DNA of 64,000 nucleotides from NCBI GenBank assembly GCA_021397835.1, contig JAJFZO010000034.1:6601001-6665000 (forward strand), in the 5' to 3' direction. The notes below the pieces were generated by a model that had not been told where the DNA came from, did not search any database, and saw nothing but the letters and a program-made list of their open reading frames with translations. The translations under genes and the position numbers were made by a program. The stretch is from Moringa oleifera. Lineage: Eukaryota > Streptophyta > Magnoliopsida > Brassicales > Moringaceae. Below are positions 1-10,159 of the stretch, in pieces (position 1 is the stretch's first letter; each line of letters begins with the position of its first letter).

Positions 1-859
1 ATAATCTAGAACATCATATTTATAATTTGTTAATTAAGGCTTGGTTGAGCCACATCACAATATTTAATAAATGATAGAAATCTAAATATGTTAAGGAATG
101 GCCCATAATAGTTAAATACATCATCAATACTTTGTAATAATAATTTGGTAGAATTAGAGTTAGAATTTTTTTTTTTTTAAACCTTTTATGCATTTAGACT
201 TCATCTTCTGTTACATTGGCTTTTAAGGTTCTTCTTAAATCTTTCAAACTCTGTTTGTTTCCATTCTTAGTTTGGTTTTTCCACTTTACAATTGTTCTTG
301 TTCTTTTCTTAAATTTCTGATGAAGTTTCAATGATACATTTAAAGAATGAACTTTCAGATTCAAACAATCTCTTCCCACCCATATACTAGTTCCTGAAGA
401 ATCTAGAGACTAATAATTTTGCATTAAATGAACTATGCTTTATGCATTTTCTTGGAATAGGTTAATCTTTGTTCAAAAAATACACAATTAAATCATGTAA
501 TTTGCTCTGATAACAGTAGACAATGCGTAACTTGTCCAAAGTTCTGTCAATGGTCCACCAGTTCCAACCCATTAAACCAAAAACTTGCATAAGTAGCTGC
601 AAAAACCAAAAGAAGCAGCAAAACAAAAACAAGAAGGAAAAACAAAAATCATACTTTTCCCCCTTTTTTTCTCACACAACCCTTAAGGTTAAGGGTTATA
701 ATTCACACTATTCCAGCAAAACCAATCTGTCTGAAAGCCAAGTAGAAAAAACTCCAAATCAAAATAGTGGAAGAAAAGAAAGAAATTTTCCTGTTCTTTT
801 TTCTTTTTCTTTTTCTTTTTCTTTTACGTTTGAGCCAAAAGAGAAAAGAAACTGAGTAC
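1..859. other. Intron or downstream sequence of the RNase III-like gene
   Basis: No exon of the RNase III gene is recognisable here. A minus-strand open stretch (about 194-415) is preceded by a possible AG acceptor and encodes a lysine-rich peptide beginning near GTSIWVGRDCLNLK, but it matches nothing I know in this family. A pyrimidine run made of TTTTTC units lies at 795-826. The rest is AT-rich sequence without visible signals. Confidence 0.4.
795..826. repeat. (TTTTTC)n microsatellite
   Basis: About five units of ttttct/tttttc occur just inside the first intron of the RNase III-like gene (minus strand). They generate spurious Phe/Lys-rich open frames on both strands. Confidence 0.85.
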
Positions 860-1291
860 CTTCTCATCAAGAGCAGTGGCCTTGTGCCTAACAAACCGAT
901 ACAACCCGTGCTTGATGGCAACGCGCGCGAGTTTCTCTGTACTGATGTTCGCGGCGCGTAGCAGCGACAGGTAGCCCTGATCGAGCTCAGGATAAGCCAG
1001 GAAGACGTGATTACTGACAGCGAGACCGAGCGCCGCGTCGCCTATGAACTCGAGGCGTTGATAGGAAGCCGATTCGGTGAAGGAGGAGTGAGTCAGGGCC
1101 TCCTCGAGCAGTCGTTTGTTCCGGAAACTGTAGTTGAGGATCCTCTCCACGGCGCTAACGGGGAATTCCATGTCCGCCGAGGGAGGCACCACCGGCCAGG
1201 ACACGTGAAGGTCTCTCATTGGTGGAGGAATGGGCGATATCGCCAAGGACTCATTGCATCTTTGGGCTGTAATATTGACTTTAGGATTCAT
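860..1291 (-). CDS. RNase III-like protein (RTL2/RTL3 type), first exon only
   Basis: This exon encodes the N-terminal half of a class 1 RNase III domain. ATG is at 1291 and the exon ends at 860 (GAG AAG then GTACTC donor, phase 0), giving 144 codons. The RNase III signature LEFIGDAALGL is visible, followed by SLLRAANISTEKLARVA and ending ALDEK, the layout of plant RNase three-like proteins, which cleave double-stranded RNA or rRNA precursors. About 40 residues precede the domain; MEFPVSAVERIL at 1171 is an alternative inner start. The remaining exons (rest of the RNase III domain, dsRNA-binding domains) must lie at lower coordinates. I find none of them convincingly in 1-859, so they are beyond the window or the gene is truncated. 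Family assignment is firm; the choice between RTL2 and RTL3 and the integrity of the gene are not. Confidence 0.8.
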
Positions 1292-1393
1292 CTTCGATGA
1301 AGGATTTTGAGCCTGGCGACTTATACCACTTCAGTTCTTTAATTGATGCAGGGCAGACCAGAGTCCCTTTTCCGTCTGCATTATTTAACGCGC

Positions 1394-1438
1394 ACGTGTG
1401 GCAAGTTCTATATCCAGAGAGAGTCGAGGGCACACGTG
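1394..1438. promoter_or_regulatory. Two G-box (CACGTG) elements upstream of the RNase III-like gene
   Basis: CACGTG occurs at 1394-1399 and again at 1433-1438, roughly 100-150 bp upstream of the ATG at 1291. G-boxes bind bZIP and bHLH factors in plant promoters. A third copy (1202-1207) lies inside the coding exon. The sites are seen directly; their use in regulation is inference. Confidence 0.4.
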
Positions 1439-1689
1439 CCATCCTTTTTGTTTTTCCTTTTTCTTTTAATGCGTCAACATCCGGTAACAGTTGTGGAACG
1501 TCAATTTGATGGAATCTACTGGGACCTGTGGGTCCCGCTAAGTGACTGGTGATCTGGCGGCTCAGTCGGTGAAACTGGGATTCAACGCTGTGTCATGTGG
1601 GACTGATAATGTAATGAGAAACAAGTCACAAAGGCATGACACTTGCAACGCCAAGGACAATGAGCGTTTTGTTCCTAGTTAGGATATGA

Positions 1690-2325
1690 GAGTCAACAAT
1701 TCATTTATATATCAAAATTTTTTACTGATTTAAGTTCTATTTAATTTTCATAAATTAAGAGATTTAATAAAATTACTTATTAAAATTTGTTAATTTAATT
1801 TTTTATTATTAAATTATTAAAATTTATTTAAATAAAAATCATTTGAAATGTTAAATTTTATTTTTACTATTTAATTTTTAATTTTTAAAATATATTTAAA
1901 TAAAATTTAATTTATTTATTTTAAATTAAATTAAATTTTATCGAAAATTAAAAATATATATTAAAATTTTTTAAAAATAAATTTTGATTATTTAATCTAA
2001 GATCTTCAAAAAAATTCAAAATTTTTAGTATTAAAAATATTTTTTAAAAAATTAAACAAAAATAATTTATTAGTTAAAATTATTTAAATAAAATTAAAAT
2101 AAAGTATAAAATCTATTTAAATAATCTTTTAAATATTTTAAAAATAAAAATATCATTAAATTCTTACAATTATTTTAAAGTAAAATTTAATTAAGATAAA
2201 ATTTATAAATTAAAATTTTTTAAAATTCGTTTTAAATTAAAAATAAATTTTTAAATTTTAAATAATTTTTATTTAATATTTTTTAAACTCTTCATTAAAA
2301 AATTCAACCAATCTTTATATAGATA
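1690..2325. repeat. Extremely AT-rich, low-complexity tract
   Basis: About 630 bp composed almost only of A and T, built from variants of aaaattaaa/tttaaatttt. No reading frame or other signal is visible. It separates the RNase III-like promoter from the branching-enzyme-like fragment. Confidence 0.8.
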
Positions 2326-2331
2326 TCATTA

Positions 2332-2715
2332 TCATGGGGGTTCATAACTTGGTGACCTTCTGATCCGTTCTTCCCAAACTGGCAAAAACCGGGCACCAAT
2401 AGCGCTTAACGGGAAACGACCAGTGATGTCTACAACACTTGCAGATGCAGTTCCTCCTTTCTCGTAACTCCACCACAGCTGCAACATTTGTTCTACCAAG
2501 AGACACAATGACCCTGTAAGCTCCTCCAATGAGCAAGTAGTATTGGCTTTTCGGGCAGTTTCTTCGAACGGTGCAAAATCTATCACACCCTTAAAAAGCA
2601 AAAATGTGTTAATGGAAAATTAATGCATAAGTGACGTCACCTTAGGATGCCCAAATTCATTGCCCATAAAGTTGATGTAAGCACGGCCACCGATTGTACC
2701 GTAAACAATCTTATC
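2332..2715 (-). pseudogene. Gene fragment with a starch-branching-enzyme-like motif
   Basis: Reading the minus strand from about 2715 to 2641 gives a short exon-like frame ending TIGGRAYINFMGNEFGHPK. The core AYxNFMGNEFGHP is the conserved motif near the active site of 1,4-alpha-glucan branching enzymes (GH13), and TIGG plus HPK recalls the plant BE3 type. A GT donor follows directly at 2640. After only about 50 bp, an AG at 2591-2590 opens a second frame (2589-2332) starting GVIDFAPFEETARKAN, which is not branching-enzyme sequence that I recognise and ends in a stop. The upstream residues FEPYDKIVYG do not fit the enzyme either. I read this as a gene relic or chimeric capture rather than a working gene. 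Confidence 0.4.
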
Positions 2716-3274
2716 ATATGGCTCAAATAAAAGAAAATGGATTAGAAGTTAATAGATCTAATAAAAAGCATGACCAATGAATGGACGTTTGGAAAAGAAA
2801 ATGAATCCCTTACATCACATAAGCTGAGAATTTAAGTATCAATCCTAATTGATGGATAAAATTTAAATCTTTAAAATTTTAAAATAATAATAATAAATAT
2901 AAAAAAAAATCGAACAATCATAAAACATATAATTTATGATGGTTCACTAAGCTTGTTTATGCTACTATTGATTTAAACAAACTAATTTTGAGAGTATGCG
3001 TTTAAAAAAATGGTGATAGAAAATATTGTTTTTTTTTTTAACTATAAAGAAGCTTGCATATGTATTTGATACTAAGAAACCTATTTTGCCTACCAATCTT
3101 ATTGTTGATCAAACTAAAGATTATGAATTATAGTTAGAAAATGATTTTTATGCAAGAATTTTATTCTCAATGAACTATCTAATGATTTTAATAATTATTA
3201 TAATTTTGATAAATTTATTTAAAAAATTTAGGATGCACTTTAAAATAAGTATGATACTAAAGAGGTTGGAACAT
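2716..3274. other. Intergenic, no recognised feature
   Basis: AT-rich sequence with short A and T runs. No coding frame, RNA gene or repeat is visible. Confidence 0.5.
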
Positions 3275-3529
3275 TACTACAAAAATTGTAATAAGTGAGA
3301 ATAATTTAATGATGGCTATTCAAAAAACTGTTATTAAAAGGTTCCTTAACAATTTTAATGACAGTTTTTTCAACACTATCATTAAAAATGGAGTCTTTAA
3401 TGTTAGTTAATAATAAACTAACATTAAAGATTATCTTTTCATGCTAGTTCAATAAGAACTGGCGTTAAAACACCATCCCTGGATCCTTTAATTCCAAGAC
3501 TTGAATAAAAAAGACTAGCAGTGAATGGG

Positions 3530-3845
3530 ATAGCCTTCAATAGCCTTTAATGCTAGTTCTAACAAACTGGCATTGAAGGCCATTACTTTTCAAGCCAGCT
3601 CTGCCAATTCTTCAATATCCTTTCACTCAAATAAGCTGTCAACTCACGATTGATGCAAGGAATAGCCTTCAATATCCTTTCACAGTAGTTCTGCCACAAC
3701 TCGCATGAAGGTTGTGTCCTTCAATGCCAATTTTGTTAGAACTAGGATTGAAGGATATCCCATGCTCTTCATCCCAATTCTGTCCTGTGAAAGGTGGCCT
3801 TCAATGCCAGTTTTGGCAGAATTAGCGTTAAAGGCTGTCCAGCCT
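3530..3845. repeat. Subterminal hairpin repeats of the CACTA element
   Basis: Several imperfect palindromes recur, such as TTTAATGCTAGTTCTAAC followed by AAACTGGCATTGAAGG, and TTCAATGCCAGTTTTGGC followed by AGAATTAGCGTTAAAGG. Each pairs an ATGCCAGTT-like arm with its inverted copy across a short spacer. They sit 250-570 bp from the left end, where CACTA elements carry transposase-binding motifs. Confidence 0.6.
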
Positions 3846-3930
3846 TAGTTTAAGCAATTAAGGGTCCTTAATTCGTCTCTAGATCTCGCCAACAGCAAAG
3901 CATGCATTTTTTACTCTCTCCCTCATCTTT

Positions 3931-4230
3931 CTCCTCTTTGCTCTCTGTCTAGAATTAGCTAGACCAGTTATTGGCAGTCACACTGCCTTTTTTTGGTCCT
4001 TCTCCTCTTTGCTCTTCGTTTAAAAGGAAATAGGCCAGTTGCTGACAACCGTACTTCTTCTCTCCGACCCTCTCCTCTTTGGTCTCTGTCTAGAAGCAAC
4101 TAGACCAGTTACTGGCATGGTAGTTGCACTACCTCTCTTTCGGCCTTCTCCCTTTTGCTCTCCATCCAGAAGTAGCTAGGCCAGCTGCTGGCAATCGCAC
4201 TGCCTCTCTCCAACCCTCTTCTATTTGCTC
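3931..4230 (+). repeat. Minisatellite, about 72-bp unit, four copies
   Basis: Units start near 3931, 4002, 4072 and 4148, with a partial fifth at 4218. Each runs ctcctctttgctctctgtct, then agaag-agctagaccagtta, ctggcaatcgcactgcc and a pyrimidine-rich tail. Copies differ by roughly 20-30 percent. The array is inside the CACTA element. Confidence 0.75.
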
Positions 4231-5139
4231 TCTCCTTGCTCTTTTCTCTCTCATTTGTCTTAATCTTCACAAGGAGCAGTCACACTTTTCCCCTCCATTC
4301 CTTCATCTTTAGCATTCAAACATATATAAGTATTTTGATATAAATTCAAAATTCTTTTATGAAATTCATGCTTCACAATTTTTATTTAATTTGGTTAATT
4401 TTGATTTAAAAAATGTATTGAGAATGTATATTATCTTCAGAAGTTCTTTATTAAGTGTGTTTAGCGAAATTTTATTGAGTATATTTGGATGAATACATTT
4501 GGTATGAATGGGTATGCATTGATGAATTTATTATTTGATAATTATTAAAATTTTTAAATTAATTGATAAATTAATTAGATGTTAATTAGATGAATTTATA
4601 TTCTGATGAATTAATTATACATTAGGTGCAGATGAATTATGTTTGAATTAATTTTTTAAGGTAAGATTAAATGATATATTTTGTCAAATTTATCTATATT
4701 GATTTAGTAGTTAACATAAATTAATATAATTAGTAAATTTTAAATAGATAATTAATTAATTATATGCTTGTAAAGTAAATAATTAAATTTATTTGAATTT
4801 TAATCAAGTTACTAGCTTGCTTGTGTAGTAATTAATTAGATGATAATTAATTTACTATATATTAATTAACTAATTAATTTTTGTTAAGAACTAGATCAAC
4901 TTATGTTCACATAAATGAAAATATTTTCATTTATGTGAGTATGAATTTTTTTTTTACTCTTAAGAATATTGAATATTTTCTACTGACAGCTCTTTTAAGT
5001 TGTCCTAAGTTATCAAAGAATGAAGTAATAGGCGCATTCTTAAGAGTATTTTTGCTAAGGTATATGTATATTTAAACATATATATGATGTTACTTTTATT
5101 TATTTTTTAAAATATAATAGTTAAAAATTTTTAATATAG

Positions 5140-5412
5140 TGTCCACATCAGCCTTCAACACTAAATATGGATATTATGTTATAAAATTTTTAAAGAATAT
5201 CATTGATAAACGTGATAGAACTATTTCATATGCTAAAATGGTAAGTTTTTAAGCATTTGCTTACGTAAATACTTCAATAATTAATTGATATGCTTACTAA
5301 AAGTTTTAATTAGACTAACTTTTTTTATATGTAAATATAGTTAGTGGACATAAATACTTACACCCAATCAGATATTGATGAAGTTATAAATGAGGTTAGA
5401 CAATTTTTTTGA
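5140..5412 (+). pseudogene. Ulp1-like (C48) protease remnant of the CACTA element
   Basis: CPHQPST is followed, after a frame shift, by YGYYVIKFLKNIIDKRDR and SYAKM. A GTAAG-like interruption follows, and then YTQSDIDEVINEVRQFF and a stop. This matches the C-terminal block of the SUMO-protease-like ORF in plant CACTA elements, where the shared pattern is CP-QP-x4-CGYYV-x-FM-DI. The cysteine of the CGYYV motif, the predicted nucleophile, reads as tyrosine here, and the frame is broken, so no active protease can be made. Confidence 0.65.
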
Positions 5413-6364
5413 AGTGCTATGTTAGAAAGTTGAACATTGAAGATTTTTCTACACATGAACATCATTGAATTTATATAGCTGAATTTTTAGGATTGCCTAT
5501 GATAATGTATATTTAAATTCATATATTGTGCATATGAAGTTCAATTATAACATTAAATTTTTTTCTTTTGTTTTGTTCATCTTTTATTTTTTTTTTTTAG
5601 ATTGGATTATATTGAAGTGATTTCAAGCATAAAAGAAATAATGATGGTTTTAGTGAGAATGGTATTAAAGTGATAATAGGAAAAAGTTTTTTTTTATTAA
5701 AGTGTTGGTATTGAAGTGTTAAAGTATTGGTATTGAAGTATTGGTGTAATTATGTTGAAGGAAGAAATATAGTATAATTGTTTCATTAAAGTGTATAAAA
5801 AGAACTGTGATTAATGTATTTAATAATTGTATACTTATATGTGTTTACTAAGTTTAATTGAAGTGTCATATTTACATATTATAATTTAATTTTGATGAAG
5901 AAAATTTTGGTTGCATATTGTGAAGAATTGCAATGATATATATGGTTGATATGAAAGAGATGAAGAATTTGATATATGCAAGTTTTGGATAATTTAAATA
6001 TAAAAATTTTGTATTTATTTTAAAATTAATAAAAAAATATATACTTTTAATGACAGTTTTATTAAGAAAAAACTTTTAATTATAGTTCTATCATAACTAT
6101 TTCTGATAGAACTGTTGTTAAAAATGGAGGCCTTTGATGACAATTTTCAATAACTGTCATTAAAATCTCTCATCTTTTAATATCATGAACAAAGATGATA
6201 ATTTTACAACTATCATTAAAAGCTATTTTCAACTATAATTAAAGCTTTGACTTGTAGTAATGAAACCAAGAAACATGCAGCTAATTAATACCTAAAATAT
6301 CAGTTAACTTATAATAGTTACATAAACTATAAAAGATAATGCATGAGATCATCTCTAGAGTATA

Positions 6365-8845
6365 CATTTGACTGAACGATTTCAAGTAATTGTTCTGATT
6401 GATAAGTTGCCCCTTAATTATAAAGATTTTAGAAATGTCCTGAGGTATAAGACCAAGGTATTTTCCTTAGAGTGCTTGATCGCTCGCCTTCATATTAAGG
6501 AGGAAGCTAAAAAAAAATAAAATCAAAATATGAAGTGCTCTTTGTTTCCAACAGTAAAGCTAAAGAAAAGACTTTTGCGATTCTAAAACTAAAAAGGAAA
6601 AACATGAAATATCATAATTGAAATACCAACTAGAACCATAAAAACCATAATAGGAATTACATGGAATAGACCTCAAGCACCCCAAAGAAATAACACATTC
6701 ATGTGTTATAGTTGTAACAAAGTAGGTCACATGGCCAGGAGCTATTGGAATAGGCTCGTCCTACATCACAGACAAACTTAACAGAAAAGTAATTAATTGC
6801 TATGATATCAAAGATCAACCTTGTTGATGGATCTAAGGGGTGGTGGGTAGACGTTGGTGCTTCTCACCATATCTATTATAATTCAGACCTCTTTATGTTC
6901 TATTTTGTGGGTGAATATAAAAAAGTGTTGTTAGGTGATTCCTGCTCTACTACAGTTGCTAGTACTTGTGAGGTTGAATTGAAGTTTACCTTTAGGAAAG
7001 ATGTCCTATGTGCTCTAAAGATGAGGAAGAATTTAGTTTTAAGCTTCTTCTTAATGAGACTAGGTTTACTCAAAATGTGGGGGTTAAATTGTTTATATAC
7101 AATAACTAAGAACAATGTATTTGTTGGAAAGGGATGTACCATTGATGGCATGTTTAAATTAAACATTAGTATTAATAAAAGTAAAATGTTTGACATATTT
7201 AAAATATTTTTGACTAAAAAAATTCAATACAATAGGAAGATAAAGAAATTATGCAGTAATAAAGATATTAATATAATTCTGATCATTTCATTAAATTTTA
7301 TAAAACCAATAGAATCATTTATGAAAATATTGTACCTTACTCTCGTGAAATAAATGGTAAAGCTAAAAAGAAAAATAGGAAGATAATTGAATTAGTTATT
7401 GTCATGTTACTTAACTCAAGTACAGCTTCTCATTGGTGAGGGAAAATTCTATTAATTTTATGCTATGTACTTAATAAAGTTCCTAAGTCTAAAAGTAAAT
7501 TTTTCCTATGAAGTCCTATTTAAGAACTTAGGATCGCTTGGCCTATGTTCGAATTTCTAATCCAAAAAGGAACAAACTTCCTAATAGAGCATATAAATAT
7601 ATATTTATAAGATATGTTGTGAATAGGAAAACATATAGATTCTTTGATTTTAAAGAGCATGTTGTCATTGAATCAAATGATATAGACTTCTACGAGTATA
7701 GGTTTCCTTTGTAAATTAAAGAATAATTGGGGTTTAACTATTTGCAGTTTGCTTATATTATAGTTAAGGAACCAAATGAGAAAGATAATAAACTTAGAAG
7801 GAATAAATAAATTAGAACCTTTAAGGATTATGGAGCTGACTTTTATACTTTTATCTTAGAAGATGTCTCCTAAACTCGTCAAGAAGTCTTGTTTTTTTTA
7901 AATGTCAACTTATGGAAAGAAGCAATTAATGATGAAATGGACTCTCTTGAGTCTAATAGAACTTAGTATTTAATTTATTTACCTCCAAGTTGCAAAGTAA
8001 TTAGTTGTAAATGGGTATTTAAGAAGGAATTAAAATCTGATAGTATTGTTGAAAATATAAGGTTCATTTTGTAATCAAAGAGTATAAACAAAAATAAAAT
8101 ATAGATTTCTTTGATACCTTTTCACGTGCCTCTAGACTAATATCTATACGTATGGTATTTGCACTTGTAGTTGTTCATGATCTAATAGTACATCAAATGG
8201 ATGTTAAAACTGCATTTCTAAATGATATTAGAAGAAGAAATTTACATAGACTAACTTGAAGGCTTTGTAGTAACTTGTTAAGAAAATAAAGCTTACAAAT
8301 TAGATAAATCACTTTATGGTATGAAACAAGTACTTAAAGTAATGAAATGAGAAATTTGATAATCTTGTAATTTCATATAGTTTTAAAATAAATAAAAGTA
8401 ATAAAAACGTTGATTATAAATCTGAAAATGACTTGTGCACTATCATTATGTATTTACGTGGATGACTTATTTATTTTTGACTCTAACATTCGTGTTTTAA
8501 ATATGTTAAATATATCCTAAGTGCTAACTTTGATATGAAAGTCAAGGAATAGATAATGTAATCCTTGGAATAAAAATAATTTGGTCGAAAAAAGGAGTTT
8601 CTTTAGATCAATCTCACTACTTTAACTACAAATCTATTGATATTGCTTATGATATTAATATAAAATTACTCAAAAATACTAAAAATATGTTAGACAAATT
8701 GAGTATGCAAATATCATTTGAAGCTCATCTTATACTACTAATTGCATTAGGCTTGACATAGCTTATGTTGTGAGATTATTATGTAAATTTACTAGTAACT
8801 CTAGCATCAAGTATTAGCATGCTATTGAAAGGGTCATGAGAGTGA
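6365..8845 (+). mobile_element. Degenerate Ty1/copia retrotransposon, internal region
   Basis: Pieces of a copia polyprotein appear in order with many stops and shifts. They are a gag block (TERFQVIVLIDKLPLNYKDF, 6370-6510), a zinc knuckle CYSCNKVGHMARSYW at 6704 whose last Cys is Tyr, a protease start WWVDVGASHHI near 6841 where D-S-G is D-V-G, an integrase remnant, the RT blocks KVISCKWVFKKEL near 7998, QMDVKTAFLN near 8197 and LYGMKQ near 8312, and an RT-RNase H tail LDIAYVV..AIERVMR near 8750-8840. No LTRs are recognisable and the 5' end of gag is missing. It begins about 100 bp after the CACTA element ends. Confidence 0.8.
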
Positions 8846-8883
8846 AAAGGCAAGAATCAGTAGATCAACTGGAGCAATTCGAG

Positions 8884-9270
8884 GTTTCAAGATGGTCAGT
8901 GTAGAAAACTGGCAAGTACAAATTGCCATGGAAATGGCCGGTAGACCATTTAGTTTAGAATGAGGAAGGGAAGGTGAGGGTGGTGAGAAGGGAGCAAGCG
9001 GCTTATGGGATTTGTTGCTGCCGATCTTGCTCGTTACCCTAAATGGTATGAGGCAGACCTCTTCTTCAATGCTTCACACCAAGAGCATTAAAGTTTCCAA
9101 GCTTATGGTGATGATATGTGATCATGCAATACTTATACTATGGCATTGCAATGGCTTCTATTTGATCTTACTTTGGCTGTACTTACACCTATTAGAACCA
9201 ATGCCCAATTTTATCCTCTCGGGATAATGTATGCAATGCTAAGAAGTACACGATCCTCCATATTGAGCCC
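8884..9270 (+). pseudogene. Decayed coding-like fragment of unknown origin
   Basis: One plus-strand frame across about 8990-9265 reads almost openly with two in-frame stops. It contains GFVAADLARYPKWYEADLFF, and later MALQWLLFDLTLAVLTPIR and NAQFYPLGIMYAMLRSTRS. Composition and base use look protein-like rather than random, and GC is higher than in the neighbouring copia remnant. I do not recognise the family. It lies between the copia remnant and the 3' side of the PP2A gene and may be a captured gene fragment. Confidence 0.3.
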
Positions 9271-9941
9271 CTTTGTTACCTTATGATTCAAATTAAATTT
9301 GATGTGGATATACATTTCAGTATTGAATAGCATTTATCGGAAAGCTAGATTTAAAATCTGTCTTTGGGAAACACCTTGGTGCATCTCTGAAAGGTGGCAG
9401 TAGAACCTGCTTTCGGAAAAAGCCTTGCTCCAGAACAAGCAAGATGACCTTTGGCCAGATAAATGAACAGACTGCACATAATCAAGTATTCAGATTCCAA
9501 TAGAGGCTACCTTATGCAGCTGCATGAAATATAATCACAGGAGACAAATACAACACTGAGTCCATGACAGTTGGACCAGGCAGATTTATTTGCAGTCCTG
9601 AACACATGGTATTCTAACATTGCACCAAAATCATGCCAAAGATGGCTGGTGGTCCAGGCAGTTTGCAGTACCCGGTGGCATAACACAGTGATAAATTACC
9701 GAAAATTTCATCTGTACTTGAATTGAAATACAGGAGTAACATAGATGACAAGAACAACAAAGGAGAAGTACACTACAGGTTCACAAAAAAGGAAAGAACC
9801 TCTGTGCATCATTACATAATAAATATAATCAAGTAGGAAATCCAAGAAACTACTCCTATAACCAAATCCTTTATGATACACGCACTTACACTTCCATTGC
9901 GGAAAGGGAGAGAAAAGAAAATAGAAATAACAGAAGGAATG

Positions 9942-9981
9942 AACCCAGAACCCAGAACCCAGAACCCAGAACCCAGAACCA
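9942..9981. repeat. (CCCAGAA)n minisatellite
   Basis: Five to six head-to-tail copies of the 7-bp unit cccagaa lie about 180 bp beyond the stop codon of the PP2A B' gene on the minus strand, probably within its 3' UTR. Confidence 0.85.
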
Positions 9982-10159
9982 GAGCAATTTAGTATCCACA
10001 TAGCCCCTCCTTCCCTTTTTATCATCCAGCAGGGAGTCACACTGTAAGAGACCCAAGGCAGGACCAAACAGTCCCTACACTAGCATCAACTGGGCTGCAC
10101 CACATGTCACCTGCTCTGATCGACGAGTAAGTTCCTATAATCAAAGTTACCGGCACTTT

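Larger units (their letters stand above)
3275..6259 (+). mobile_element. Degenerate CACTA (En/Spm) DNA transposon
   Basis: The ends are short inverted repeats, TACTACAA at 3275 and TTGTAGTA ending at 6259, one base off the CACTACAA ends typical of this superfamily. Inside both ends lie many subterminal repeats of the type TTTAATGACAGTT / AACTGTCATTAAA and GCCTTCAATGCCAGTT, in both orientations, as expected for CACTA transposase-binding regions. The right half retains a Ulp1-like protease remnant (5140-5412), the usual C-terminal partner domain in plant CACTA elements. No clear 3-bp target duplication is seen (cat on the left, atg on the right), and at under 3 kb with no transposase frame the element is internally deleted and dead. 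Confidence 0.7.

Noticed and set aside
523..855. 110-codon plus-strand open frame
   Set aside because: Created by the pyrimidine/purine simple repeat antisense to the RNase III-like intron; no domain, low complexity.
1007..1300. 97-codon plus-strand open frame
   Set aside because: Antisense shadow of the RNase III-like exon.
6802..7353. 183-codon frame as a host gene
   Set aside because: It is the protease/integrase part of the decayed copia element.
7541..7560. tRNA-like word (gttcgaatttc)
   Set aside because: No cloverleaf arms around it; it is inside the copia remnant. No convincing tRNA gene was found in the window.
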